This document shows positions 33,901 to 43,677 of a DNA stretch of 46,245 nt, one piece after another. A program made the position numbers and the translations under genes. Where the stretch lies: contig CAZDGF010000024.1 in the NCBI GenBank assembly GCA_964505065.1, positions 1-46,245 of the forward strand. The letters run 5' to 3'. This stretch comes from JABMMZ01 sp964505065. GTDB lineage: Bacteria; Bacteroidota; Bacteroidia; NS11-12g; UBA955. Every line of letters begins with the position of its first letter. Position 1 is the first letter of the stretch. The notes under the pieces were generated by a model, which worked only from the letters and a program-made list of their open reading frames with translations, was not told where the DNA came from and did not search any database.

Positions 33901-36900
33901 TTTAGAAAAAGAAATTACACTAACTGAAAGCTCACAACTGATAGATATACCAGTAACCGCAGCTGATAGGGGCAATATTGTAGCCCATGCTTATTTAACC
34001 TACAATTACCGTTTTTATACCAATAGTGAAACTGCAAATGTACCCTATAGCAACAAAGAACTTTCTTTAAAAATAAAAAGCTACAGAAACCAAACCGAGC
34101 CAGGAGCAAAAGAAAAATGGATAGTAACCCTAAAAGGACCAGCAGCCGAAAAAGCAGCTATGGAAACTTTGGCAACTTTATACGACCAATCTTTAGATGA
34201 ATTGAATGCAGATAATTATTGGGGCTTGAATGTGTTTTCTGATTTTTACAGTTATAACAATGTAAACTCAAATTATGAAAACTTGCATTTAAACCAATTA
34301 AATTACAGATACGATTATGTGCAGTATGAACCTTTTTTAATCCCTACTTATAATTGGAATTTTGGAAGTTTAAGTCGTTACTTTAGTTTAGGTTATTCGA
34401 AGGCAGGAGGAAGACGAAGATTAGTTGATGCAAGAGCTATGGTTGCAGATGGAAGTATAGAAACTTTAAAAGCTGGTGCTATGGAAATTACTATCACTGA
34501 ATCACAAAGTTGGGTAGGTAAAAAAAATGATGGTAATTTTAACATAGAATACAATGTTATAGACAAATCTTCAAATCAACCTAACCCAATTCCCCAACCA
34601 AAAATTCGTAAAAACTTTAACGAAACTGCGTTTTTCTTTCCGCATTTGTATGCCAATAAAAATGGAGAAATTACTTTAGAGTTTACCATGCCAGAGGCTT
34701 TAACCCAATGGAAACTAAAAATGTTGGCACACAGCTCCACCTTGCAAAGTGGCGCTTTACAACAAAGCATTACCACCAGCAAAAAAGTAATGGTGCAGCC
34801 CAATATGCCTCGTTTTTTACGACAAGGAGACAATATAACCATAGCCTCTAAAGTAGTTAATACCACCAATGAAGCTATTACCGCTTTGGTTAATTTTACA
34901 ATAACCAACGAGGAAACAGGCAAACCCCTAACATGGCTAACAGACAAAGCCACTAAAACTATTACCGTGCCTGCCAATAGCAGCACACCTGTTAGTTTTA
35001 GCCTAAATATCCCCAACTATACAGGCGTAGCAACTATAGCCATAACAACCACTGCAGGTACATTTAGCGATGGCGAGCAACATACTTTACCTGTATTGAG
35101 CAACCGTACTTTAATTACCGAGAGTATGCTTATAACCGTGCGTAAATCAGGTACTCAAAATTTAGAATTTAAACATTTAAAAGAAAACAATAGCACCACT
35201 TTAGTAAACGAAAAACTAAGTGTAGAAATGAGCAGCAATCCTGCATGGTATGCCATACAAGCCCTACCATATATGATGGAGTTTCCACACGAGTGTGCCG
35301 AGCAAACGTTTACCCGCTTATATGCCAATAGCATTGCTGTAAACATGGCTAAAAGCAATCCTGAAATTAAAAAAGTGTATGATGCGTGGGTTCGCCAAGC
35401 TGAAAATGGAAAAGGTTTACAAAGTAAATTGGCACAAAATCAAGATTTAAAAACCACTTTAATAGAAGAAACACCTTGGCTAATGGAAGCCAATAACGAA
35501 ACCGAAAGAATGCAAAAAATGGGTACATTGTTCAATCAAGCAAAAATGAATGAAGAGTTGCAAACTGCCTTTGAAAAATTAAAACAAATGCAAATGGAAA
35601 ATGGCGCTTTCCCTTGGTTTGGCGGCATGTATGCCAATGTGTATATTACGCAAACCATTGTTATAGGATTTGGCAAAATGCAAAAAATGGGTGTTGATAT
35701 TTCGCAATATCAAGAAATGATTGACAAAGCCATGAATTACCTTGATGCAGAAGCTACAAGAGAATACAGCTATTTTAAAACTTTAAAAGAGTTTAAAAAT
35801 TTCTATCCCTCTAATTTGCAGTATTTGTATTGCAAAAGTTATTTTCCGAAAAGTGGCATAGAAACAAGCAGCGAAGTTGTGCAATATTATTTGAATAATG
35901 CCGAAAAAACGTGGGTAGAAAATAGTTTAATGAACCGAGCGCAACTGGCTACTGCATTATTGGTTTTAAAACCAAAATCGGAAGTACCTCAATTGATTAT
36001 AAAATCATTTACAGAAAATGCCAAACAAACTGATGAAATGGGCATGTATTGGGCAGCCAATAAAAGTGGCTACTATTGGCACGAAGCCCCAGTAGAAACA
36101 CAAGCTGCTATTATAGAAGCCTACAATACCATTGGTAAAAACACAGAAGCTATAAAAGAGCAACAGATTTGGCTATTGCGCCAAAAACAAACACAAAACT
36201 GGCAAACCACTCGAAGCACTGCCGATGCTTGCTATGCCTTGATTATGAACAATAATTTGCTGAACAGTAAACAGCAAGTAACAGTAGCGGTAAACAATGT
36301 AAGCATAAAACCACAGGCCACCCAAGAAGGCACGGGCTATTACAGAGAAAATATAGCCAAAGAAAGTATTACCAACAATAGCGGAAACATAGCTGTAACA
36401 GCCACCACCAATGATTTTGCTTATGGGGCAATTTACTGGCAGTATTTTGAAGATTTAAATAAAATACAAAGTGTAAGCGCAGGATTAAAAATTACCAAAA
36501 AGATTTTTAAAATTGAAAATACACCAACTGGTATTAAAAAAGTAGAAGTGCAAGCCAATGAAACTTTAAATGTAGGCGATATGATAGAATTGAGTTTGGA
36601 TATTAGTAGCGATAGAAATTTGGAATTTGTACACATAAAAGATTTAAGAGCAGCAGGCACAGAGCCAGTAGATGTTTTAAGTGCCTACAAATGGCAATCA
36701 AATTTAGGCTATTATCAGGTAACCAAAGATGCAAGCACCAACTTTTTTATTGATAACCTTGCCAAAGGTATCTACCAAATAAACTATACCTTAAAAGTAG
36801 AACAAGCGGGCACTTTTGACAGTGGATTAGCTACCGCACAGTGTATGTATGCACCAGAGTTTGTAGCCAATAGCAAGGGAGTTGTTTTGAAGGTGGAGTA

Positions 36901-36901
36901 G
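30914..36901 (+). CDS. Alpha-2-macroglobulin family protein with thioester motif
   Basis: A 1995-residue exported protein. The start at 30914 gives a clean signal peptide (KYSKIIICFLLLGFTFNANA). Order: a helical N-terminal region, then macroglobulin-like beta domains including the MG signature DRSIYRPGQTVYFKCI. Next is an Arg-rich exposed segment (AGGRRRLVDARAM, about residue 1165) that may be the bait region. The A2M domain follows (NFNETAFFFPHLYANKNGE; MPEALTQWKLKMLAHS). The thioester-containing domain has HECAEQTFTRLYAN with CAEQ at 1461-1464. The last domains are helical toroid and receptor-binding-like. Bacterial homologues trap proteases in the periplasm or at the surface. In many bacteria the partner is the PBP1c gene; here a GH25 lysozyme gene follows instead. 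Confidence 0.92.
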   Translation: MKYSKIIICFLLLGFTFNANATNLKRKKKMPITNSYNYTKAFAELDSLTYKVDQPKNAQLKLDEIKANAKKENKDAYYIKCVQYQCTLNSKNAEDDDTSNVNWNLLITEIANGSNDVKAFLGINAAQYLKNIYSQNQYNSERNTDDKSTNPNNWSNEKLFNEINKLIDNTTQYAANVRYNDGAWEPIIENLKTKDIDLSIQQILGLQAIEILNNLELPSNTDYTQPNENDACATLDNFLKINFTSTNDAKNEYKILRIYQTLLGSGSISSIIYIDLLRIQYANSIKYNEDLKLKAYEALQTKYIENPYSNLVAKELAAHYQTKEPTKSMAIINQAIKKHPDFKFNNNLNAIKKEIEKPTLAIQLEKINQPNKKSLAKIDYKNLYKVYITAYKIDYIDYLKKTSYNYQLQKTEFTINDYILSLKVTSTYAITLPKYNDYKLHSAEIALNALAEGTYIILANNTETLTDDAIAAHGIVHISPYNIVKNNKTYTLVNALDGKPVANEDFKIIDNQYHYNTSGTGFNTLIEGKTDSKGNLNLSKLSGNAQNESVIIEIDNGVLYSNEYLSEDYKAEKEYESINGVIFTDRSIYRPGQTVYFKCISYNETTKKTIANDKLQIILLDNNEEIKGELNLITNTYGSASGSFVLPKGGFNSGRFSISVNTFYDVYFNVEEYKRPKYKAEFLTPEKAYKLNDDISIIGEAKAYAGYGVQDAKVEYNVVRKLKPRYYWYNWNYNHGYNNSQEVVITTGNTATDKEGKFTINFKALPDANQDPKTNPYFIYEINATITDINGEVKTCNYSLNLAYTDKQVSISDNGKNWQNEAVKLNYSCTNLQDKPLPFSGTISIEKIEENTSVLRNRLWEKCDTTNISANEYNTQFNSYENIYIQNQPKNKTILTQTFTNDTKTEWIIPANNLKDLGSYLATITATDSRGETITESTQFTIEPKQEGAYNLPNALQMQVVNGNSFEPKQTAKLLISSGIKNALITLKIESQRGVILEKEITLTESSQLIDIPVTAADRGNIVAHAYLTYNYRFYTNSETANVPYSNKELSLKIKSYRNQTEPGAKEKWIVTLKGPAAEKAAMETLATLYDQSLDELNADNYWGLNVFSDFYSYNNVNSNYENLHLNQLNYRYDYVQYEPFLIPTYNWNFGSLSRYFSLGYSKAGGRRRLVDARAMVADGSIETLKAGAMEITITESQSWVGKKNDGNFNIEYNVIDKSSNQPNPIPQPKIRKNFNETAFFFPHLYANKNGEITLEFTMPEALTQWKLKMLAHSSTLQSGALQQSITTSKKVMVQPNMPRFLRQGDNITIASKVVNTTNEAITALVNFTITNEETGKPLTWLTDKATKTITVPANSSTPVSFSLNIPNYTGVATIAITTTAGTFSDGEQHTLPVLSNRTLITESMLITVRKSGTQNLEFKHLKENNSTTLVNEKLSVEMSSNPAWYAIQALPYMMEFPHECAEQTFTRLYANSIAVNMAKSNPEIKKVYDAWVRQAENGKGLQSKLAQNQDLKTTLIEETPWLMEANNETERMQKMGTLFNQAKMNEELQTAFEKLKQMQMENGAFPWFGGMYANVYITQTIVIGFGKMQKMGVDISQYQEMIDKAMNYLDAEATREYSYFKTLKEFKNFYPSNLQYLYCKSYFPKSGIETSSEVVQYYLNNAEKTWVENSLMNRAQLATALLVLKPKSEVPQLIIKSFTENAKQTDEMGMYWAANKSGYYWHEAPVETQAAIIEAYNTIGKNTEAIKEQQIWLLRQKQTQNWQTTRSTADACYALIMNNNLLNSKQQVTVAVNNVSIKPQATQEGTGYYRENIAKESITNNSGNIAVTATTNDFAYGAIYWQYFEDLNKIQSVSAGLKITKKIFKIENTPTGIKKVEVQANETLNVGDMIELSLDISSDRNLEFVHIKDLRAAGTEPVDVLSAYKWQSNLGYYQVTKDASTNFFIDNLAKGIYQINYTLKVEQAGTFDSGLATAQCMYAPEFVANSKGVVLKVE

Positions 36902-36925
36902 TTCATTAAAGGTGTGGTCATTCTG

Positions 36926-36941
36926 TCCCGCATATGCGGGA
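36926..36941. repeat. 16-bp perfect palindrome, second copy
   Basis: TCCCGCATATGCGGGA, sister of 6914-6929. The 295-nt gap 36902-37196 also holds a decayed GAGCTTGGCTACTACG element (about 37050) and two copies of GC(A/G)TACTATTGAAAAA (37141 and 37163). I see no small gene in it. Confidence 0.8.
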
Positions 36942-37196
36942 TGCTCTGAAAAAAGATTATTCCGCTACGCTACATGAAATTGTTCAGAATCTATGAATGG
37001 ATAAACTATTTACTTTCGAAAATGAGAAAAGTTGTTAAATTGTTCTTTCATTGAGCTTGGCTACTACGTTTATTTAAGTATATCGAAATGAAACCATCTA
37101 ATATGATTAAATTGCAGTGTTGTGCTTGTGTTGTAAGCAAGCATACTATTGAAAAAAAAAGCGTACTATTGAAAAAGCCCTTTAGATAATTTATAA

Positions 37197-37922
37197 TTGT
37201 TAAAATACATTTTATATCACTTTTTGTTAGTTACAGTATTTGTTTTATGCTCCACTTTTCATAAAATATACCCATCTATATATGCCAAAAAATTGAACAA
37301 TTTTGAGAATAATTTTTTGTATGATAGCTTGAATATTGCTAAACCAAATGGCAACTATTTTATAGGCATTGATATTTCGCATTACCAAGACAGTATAGAT
37401 TGGTTTAAACTAAAATATAAAAATAAAGATTCAATCAATTTTGTTATTATTAAAGCTACTGAAGGCAATACTTATAAAGACAATATGTTTGTATACAATT
37501 GGGAAGAAGCAACAACTTATAAGATAAAAAAAGGAGCTTATCATTTTTATAGAGCTGATAAAAATTCTGACTCGCAAGTACTTAATTATTTACAAAATGT
37601 AGCATTTAAAAATGAAGATTTTGCACCAATTTTAGATTTTGAACACACAGCCAACAAATGCAACGATACTTTGGTAAAAAGTATTCAAAATTGGCTACAC
37701 AAGGTTGAGCAATTTTGCCATAAAAAACCAATTATTTATACCAATAAAACATTATACAAGCGTATTGTAAAGCCTTATTTTAGCCAATATCCCTTATGGA
37801 TAGCCCATTATGATACAACACATTTAAAAGATAACAAATGGAAAATGTGGCAATTTTCAAACAAAAGTAATATTAGCGGTATAAAAGGCGAGGTAGATAT
37901 TAATGTATTAAAAATAGATTAA
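37197..37922 (+). CDS. GH25 muramidase (lysozyme)
   Basis: A 241-residue cell-wall hydrolase that should cut the N-acetylmuramyl-glucosaminyl bond of peptidoglycan. GH25 blocks: FIGIDISHYQDSIDW (D59), FVIIKATEG, GAYHFYRADKN, PILDFEH (D147, E149) and a C-terminal WQFSNKSNISGIKGEVDIN. The catalytic acids are present. A hydrophobic N-terminal segment (LLVTVFVLCS) suggests export or membrane anchoring. No in-frame ATG precedes the domain and a TAA lies right before the TTG at 37197, so a TTG start is likely. Its stop overlaps the convergent PKD gene by 4 nt. It follows the alpha-2-macroglobulin gene by 295 nt of repeat-bearing DNA, so co-transcription is uncertain. Confidence 0.87.
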   Translation: MLKYILYHFLLVTVFVLCSTFHKIYPSIYAKKLNNFENNFLYDSLNIAKPNGNYFIGIDISHYQDSIDWFKLKYKNKDSINFVIIKATEGNTYKDNMFVYNWEEATTYKIKKGAYHFYRADKNSDSQVLNYLQNVAFKNEDFAPILDFEHTANKCNDTLVKSIQNWLHKVEQFCHKKPIIYTNKTLYKRIVKPYFSQYPLWIAHYDTTHLKDNKWKMWQFSNKSNISGIKGEVDINVLKID

Positions 37923-40900
37923 CGCAATAAAGTAATAGTGCCTCTAAAGGTAAATAAATCATTGTTTTCATATTCTCCGCTAACGCTCCATATATATGTT
38001 TCTTGCTGGCATTCTTCGCCTTTAAATGTGCCGTCCCAGCCTTTGCTTCTATCTGTTGTTTCAAACATCATTTCGCCCCAGCGGTTATACACTCTGAATA
38101 TATAATTTCTGTTTTTTACCCCTAAAGTTGCGGGTATAAATTCATCATTACGTCCGTTTTTATTTGGCGAAAAACCGTTGGGCGTAAATACATAGCCTGG
38201 TTGAAAAGTTTCTATATAATCCGATTTAATAATGGTGTCTTTACATCCCCAACCATTTTCTTCTATTAATTTTATATCGAATCTTCCTTTTTGAGTAATC
38301 TTAAAAGAAGGGTCTCTAAGCTGCGACACATTTATTAAATTGCCTAAACTATCATACACATACCAATTGTGCTTTATGGCATTATTGGTTAAATTTTCCA
38401 TAAAAAATACTGCATTTGGCAAGTTTAAGAATCTTTTTGTGGTAATAAAATCGGCAATAGGCTTTGGGTTTACAGTAATTATCATTTTTTGCACTAATGT
38501 AGTGCTTCCACCTGTACCGGTAGCTATAAGTGTTACATCCCAAGTGCCCGGATATTCAAAAATATGTATTGGTTCTTTTTCTAATTGGTCGGGTTTACCA
38601 TCGCTAAATACCCAACGATAGCTGAAGGCATTTACAGTTGTATTTTTAAATTTAACTGCAAATGGTGCGCAGCCCTCATACCTATCGGCTGTAAAGTTTA
38701 CAATTGGTTTGGGGTCTTCTACATAAATAGGTTTTTTTACAATATCAAAACATTGTTTATTCCATACAATAAGCGTAATTTCCATATTGCCCGATTGGGT
38801 GTATAAATGCTGTGGTTCAAACTGGTTTCTATTTGCTGTTGGAAAACTGCCATCGCCAAAGTTCCATTCGTATACTAAATTATTGACATTGGTAGTAAAA
38901 ATTTTAGTTTTATTGATTGTAAATATTTGTGCATTAGGCAATTTTGGTGTTTGCGGTAGATAATCAAAATCGGCTTTTGGACGTTCTATAACAGTGAAAA
39001 AATTATTGCCATAAGAACTATCTACACAGCCATCTTTATCGTAGCCATAAAGCTTTATTTCATAAGTGCCAAAGCGATTGAAAACATATTGTGGATTAAC
39101 CTCGTTAGACAAACCACCATCGCCAAACTTCCAAAAATAACGTACTGCATTGCTCGATTCGTTTCTAAAATCTACTACACCTTTTTCGCAACTTTCCAAT
39201 GGTTTTTTGCTAAATTTAATATCTAATTTTGGTTTTACTTTTATTATTTGGTCAATAGAATCAAAGCATTTGTAAGCATTGTTTACCTTTAATTTTAATT
39301 GGTAAAAAGTATCTTTGATTAAAGAAGATGGAAGAACCATACTAAATGCTTGAGAATAAACAGTCGTTCCATCGTTAAAAGTCCATTCGCTTTGTGATTG
39401 GTTTTTAGATTGGTTTATAAATTGATAAATCCCAGCATCGCAGGGGTCGAAACGAACAGCTTTAAAAGCAGCCGTAGGTTTAGGATATACCATAATAGAT
39501 GTGCTTGAAGTATCAAAACAATTGAAACGAGCGCGGTGCAAGCGTATTGTAGGTTGAAAAGTAATATTGCTCAAATTAATATACGTATGTTTTACACTGT
39601 CTGTAAATTGTACTGGCGAGTTATCGCCCAGGCTCCAAAAAATAGTTTTAAATCTTTTAGAAGTGTGGTGCATATTTACTTCTAAATTTGTACAACCCAA
39701 TTTTTTATCTAAAGTTAGTGGCTCTAATGGGCGGTTTACCAAATATACTTTTTTTGCAGCTGTATCTTTGCAGCCAGTAGAAGATTGCACAATAAGGGTA
39801 ATTAAATAGCTGGTATCTCTGCCCGACATTCCGTTTATTCCAAATTTTTTGCGTGGGTTAATAGCTGTAGAGATGGTATTATCGCCAAAATTCCAATTGT
39901 ATTTAAAACCGCCCAAAGTATTATTTACCATACTCACATTTTCTCTTGCACAAAGAGAATCTTTTGCAAAATCAAACTCTGCCTGTGGGCGACCCAATAC
40001 CAATACTTGTTTATATGCTGTATCGCTTAGGCAACCATAAGGCGAGGTAACAGCATGAGCTATAATATAGGCTGTATCAAATAAATTTAAACCGGGTAAA
40101 CTTAAGTTAGTGCTAATACCATCTTGGTAAAAATTATTGCCAATAGCCCAATAATAATCTTTGGCATTTATTGAGTTGTCGGTAGCTGTTAATTTCATAG
40201 GTGCGCAAGCTTTGTTGCTCGATAAATTAAAATTGACAATAGGTTTTGGACGAATTACAACATTGCTTGTTGTAGTATCTTTACAACCATAAATACTTGT
40301 ACTTTCGAGCCAAATATTAAAACTTGTATCTTTATTTTTATTGTTTAAATAAATAGTAGAATCGTTTTCAATAAAAGAAAGATAACCATTGCCAAAATTC
40401 CAACGATGTGTTAATATTCCATTGTCAAATGATTGAGATAAATTATTGGTATTTATTTTTAAAGGTGTACAGCCTTGGTATTTATTCAATGTAAAAATGG
40501 CTTTTGGATTTGGGTGTACTGTAATTAAAATGCTATCTTTTGCAACACAACTATGCTCGCTATAGCCTGTAAGCATTACTTTATAGATAGTATCGGCATA
40601 TTTTGAGGCTCTATAACTTGCATTGAAGTTTTGCAAATTTCCATTATTACCATTACCGCTATTCCAATTAAAAGTCATCATACTTATTTTACCTGTATCT
40701 TTTGGATTAGATTGATTGGTAAAATTGACATTTAATATTTCGCAACCACTTGTTTTATCTGCCGTAAATTTTACTGTAGGTATAGGATATACTTGTATTT
40801 TTTGTACAGTAGAATCATTGCACCCATTTTTACTTGTTGTTATTAATGCTACGTTGTAAAAACTATCTTTTAAAGCATTGGGTAAAAATGTGGTGTTAGC

Positions 40901-43477
40901 ATTTGCAGTATTCGCGGTACTACCATTGTTAAAACGCCATTTAAAACTTAAAGTGTTAAAATTATCCGAATTATTGGTTAGCGAATTATTGGTAAATGAA
41001 ACATTTAAAGGTCCGCAACCATTAGCTACACTTGGGGTAAAAATAGAAGAAGGACCAGGAAATACTTTAATAATTGTTTTTAAAGAATCTACACAACCAG
41101 CCCAATTGGTAACTTTAAGTTGGGCTGTATAAAGCGAATCTCTTTTTTTTGCAGATACATAATCAGCCGTTGGATTTGTATTTGAAGAAAATGTGCCATT
41201 GCCCAATATCCAATCCGATTTAATAAAATTTGTAGATTGATTATTGAACACTATTTTTAAAATACCACATCCAGAATCTTTATTACCAATAATGGCTTTT
41301 GGATTTTTTGGAGTAAAATATAGTTTTTCAATAGAGTCTCCTTGACATGAAGATGCACTTGATACTTTTAGTTTAATTCTTACAATTGTAGAGTCTGTAT
41401 TAATTGTAGAATCGGTTAAGAAAGTATTGGTAGAAATAAGCTTGCCATTGGCATACCATTTATAATCTTTGGCATATATAGAGCCATCAGTAACTTTAAA
41501 AGTAGCAGGATTGCAACCATAATTTTTATTGATGTTGAACAATGCTTTTGCGCCAGGTTTTATTCTAACGATATGGGTAGTTGTATCTTTGCAACCAGAG
41601 GCTGTTCCTGCTATTAGCTGAACAGTAAACCAAGCAGATGTTGTATATAAATGCTTGGTAACACCAGTTGTATAAGTTGTTTGAGTAGTATTATTACCAA
41701 AACTCCAATTAAATGTATTTGAGTTTGTAGAATTATTGGTAAAACTTAATGAATCAAAAGTACAGCCAACTGTATCGCCTATTAATATGGCTTTAGGAAG
41801 GCTATAGGCTGTAAATGTTTGGCTAAATGTATCCGCTCCGCAAGTATCTTTTACAATTAAGCGAACAGTATAATTGCCCGCAGTGGTATATATTTTTGTT
41901 GGCGGATTTTGAGCATTAGATGTAGTACTATCGCCAAAATCCCATTCATAGGTTGGGTTATTAAAATAAGAAGTTGTTGTGTTTGAAAAAGAAATATTGG
42001 CAGGAATACATACACTTGCTATGTTGGCAAAGCTTGCCGTTGGTTTATCATTTATTATTATTGTTCTTGTTAATGAAGAGGATGCGCAAGGATTTGTAAC
42101 TGTTAGCCTAATGCTATAAGTACCTGCATTTCTAAAGGTATAACTGTATATAGAATCTGTAGATGTAGTACTGCCATTTTTATCTGTTACAGTCCATAAT
42201 CTTCTGTTTGCTCTGCCTTTAGAGGTGTCTGTAACATTTACCACCACAGGGTTACAACCTCTTAATACATTATATTTAAACCCTGCAATTGGATTGAAAA
42301 ATACACTTACAATATCTCTAAAAGTATCTTTACCGCAGCCATTTTTTGCAATTAATGTAACCACATAATTACCCTCTTTTGCATATCTATGTCTTCTATC
42401 TGCTTTGCTTGTTGTCCAGCCAAAAGTAGTGCCATCGCCAAAGTCCCAATAGTATTCTTTTACATCTGGCATTAAGCAATATTTATCACCACTTATATTT
42501 TGAAAAACCAAATCTGCTGTAGGGTCGCAAGTATTGGTTACGCTCCATCGTGCAGGGTCTTTATCGCTTACATCAACAGGATTCCATGAAGCTAAAGAAG
42601 AACCACATACATTTTTTGCATTTATTTTAATAATAGCATTGCAAATTCCTGTTCTATAAGTATGATAAATAGTATCGGCAAAGCTACTTGCAGGCAAAGT
42701 AGTGCTATCGCCATTGCCCCAGTTTACATCAAAAATAGTATTGTCGGAAATATTGTAAGAGTTATTTACTATTCTTAATCTATGTGGAACACAGCCTCTA
42801 TTGCTACCTGCTGGCGGACCAATAATACCAGCCGTAGGCTGTCTTTGGTTATACACTGTGCCATATACGGTATCTATACAACTACCATTTGTGGTTATAA
42901 TTTTATATGTAAATACACCCAATCCACTGTAAAGATGGTCAACAACTCTTCCTGGTGCCAAATCTGTACCATTGGTATAAGATGAGCCATCGCCCCATAT
43001 AATTTTTAAACTTTTTAATGTGTCCGATGATTCTATTTTTATTCTAAACGTATCGGGGTCGTTTATGTATTGTAAACAATTCATCCATACTGGATTGTAC
43101 GATGGATTGCCCGTTTGGTCTAAAACCTGCCTTGCATTGGTAGATACAGTAATACTTGTAGCCGAACTTGAATCAATACATCCGCTCGAATCCCTTACAA
43201 AAAGCTTAATGGTATTGCTGCCTGTTTTTTTAAGCAATAAAATAATTGAATCTAAACCAAAAGTACTATCTATGGTTTTGTAATTTACTTTCCACCAGTA
43301 TTTGGCATTGTTACTATAGCTACCAGTAGAGGTATTTTTTGCTTTAATAATTGTAGGTAAGCCACAAGTATGGGTAGCACTGTAAGTAAATGTAGGCGTA
43401 ACATTACAACCATACATTAAGTACGATTGAAAAAAAATGAAAGAGATAAAAAAAAGTTTGAGTAGTTTTCGTATCAT
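37919..43477 (-). CDS. Giant PKD-repeat T9SS type B surface protein
   Basis: An 1852-residue secreted protein. The signal peptide (residues 1-24, LFFISFIFFQSYLMYGC) is followed by a long chain of PKD-type beta-sandwich repeats. Typical cores are YEWDFGDSTTSNAQNPPTKI, YYWDFGDGTTFGW, YFWKFGDGGLSNEVNPQYVF and YEWNFGDGSFPTANRNQ, repeating every 80-100 residues, many opening with a Cys as in GC.P. The last 90 residues form the gliding-motility-type C-terminal domain (TPNGFSPNKNGRNDEF, FRVYNRWGEMMFETTDRSKG, WDGTFKGEECQQETYIW), the type B signal of the type IX system. It is probably an adhesin or extracellular scaffold. No enzymatic domain is seen. It is convergent with GH25, with a 4-nt overlap. 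Confidence 0.92.
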   Translation of the reverse strand: MIRKLLKLFFISFIFFQSYLMYGCNVTPTFTYSATHTCGLPTIIKAKNTSTGSYSNNAKYWWKVNYKTIDSTFGLDSIILLLKKTGSNTIKLFVRDSSGCIDSSSATSITVSTNARQVLDQTGNPSYNPVWMNCLQYINDPDTFRIKIESSDTLKSLKIIWGDGSSYTNGTDLAPGRVVDHLYSGLGVFTYKIITTNGSCIDTVYGTVYNQRQPTAGIIGPPAGSNRGCVPHRLRIVNNSYNISDNTIFDVNWGNGDSTTLPASSFADTIYHTYRTGICNAIIKINAKNVCGSSLASWNPVDVSDKDPARWSVTNTCDPTADLVFQNISGDKYCLMPDVKEYYWDFGDGTTFGWTTSKADRRHRYAKEGNYVVTLIAKNGCGKDTFRDIVSVFFNPIAGFKYNVLRGCNPVVVNVTDTSKGRANRRLWTVTDKNGSTTSTDSIYSYTFRNAGTYSIRLTVTNPCASSSLTRTIIINDKPTASFANIASVCIPANISFSNTTTSYFNNPTYEWDFGDSTTSNAQNPPTKIYTTAGNYTVRLIVKDTCGADTFSQTFTAYSLPKAILIGDTVGCTFDSLSFTNNSTNSNTFNWSFGNNTTQTTYTTGVTKHLYTTSAWFTVQLIAGTASGCKDTTTHIVRIKPGAKALFNINKNYGCNPATFKVTDGSIYAKDYKWYANGKLISTNTFLTDSTINTDSTIVRIKLKVSSASSCQGDSIEKLYFTPKNPKAIIGNKDSGCGILKIVFNNQSTNFIKSDWILGNGTFSSNTNPTADYVSAKKRDSLYTAQLKVTNWAGCVDSLKTIIKVFPGPSSIFTPSVANGCGPLNVSFTNNSLTNNSDNFNTLSFKWRFNNGSTANTANANTTFLPNALKDSFYNVALITTSKNGCNDSTVQKIQVYPIPTVKFTADKTSGCEILNVNFTNQSNPKDTGKISMMTFNWNSGNGNNGNLQNFNASYRASKYADTIYKVMLTGYSEHSCVAKDSILITVHPNPKAIFTLNKYQGCTPLKINTNNLSQSFDNGILTHRWNFGNGYLSFIENDSTIYLNNKNKDTSFNIWLESTSIYGCKDTTTSNVVIRPKPIVNFNLSSNKACAPMKLTATDNSINAKDYYWAIGNNFYQDGISTNLSLPGLNLFDTAYIIAHAVTSPYGCLSDTAYKQVLVLGRPQAEFDFAKDSLCARENVSMVNNTLGGFKYNWNFGDNTISTAINPRKKFGINGMSGRDTSYLITLIVQSSTGCKDTAAKKVYLVNRPLEPLTLDKKLGCTNLEVNMHHTSKRFKTIFWSLGDNSPVQFTDSVKHTYINLSNITFQPTIRLHRARFNCFDTSSTSIMVYPKPTAAFKAVRFDPCDAGIYQFINQSKNQSQSEWTFNDGTTVYSQAFSMVLPSSLIKDTFYQLKLKVNNAYKCFDSIDQIIKVKPKLDIKFSKKPLESCEKGVVDFRNESSNAVRYFWKFGDGGLSNEVNPQYVFNRFGTYEIKLYGYDKDGCVDSSYGNNFFTVIERPKADFDYLPQTPKLPNAQIFTINKTKIFTTNVNNLVYEWNFGDGSFPTANRNQFEPQHLYTQSGNMEITLIVWNKQCFDIVKKPIYVEDPKPIVNFTADRYEGCAPFAVKFKNTTVNAFSYRWVFSDGKPDQLEKEPIHIFEYPGTWDVTLIATGTGGSTTLVQKMIITVNPKPIADFITTKRFLNLPNAVFFMENLTNNAIKHNWYVYDSLGNLINVSQLRDPSFKITQKGRFDIKLIEENGWGCKDTIIKSDYIETFQPGYVFTPNGFSPNKNGRNDEFIPATLGVKNRNYIFRVYNRWGEMMFETTDRSKGWDGTFKGEECQQETYIWSVSGEYENNDLFTFRGTITLLR

Positions 43478-43503
43478 ACTCGAAGTAGTAGTTTAGTTGT
43501 ACC

Positions 43504-43511
43504 AAAAGTAT
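43504..43511 (-). promoter_or_regulatory. -7 box of the PKD gene
   Basis: TACTTTTG on the minus strand, about 26 nt from the start codon. Confidence 0.5.
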
Positions 43512-43677
43512 AGATTAATTTCTTATATCCAAGTAAATTATTGTTTAATTTTACATAATTAAAATTAAAACTTGTAAAATATTGATAATTAATGATATAA
43601 TTTAATTTATTGCTATGATTTCTTGTCCAATACCATCATTTTTGTTTATCAAATTTAAAAATAAGCTAAACAATATT

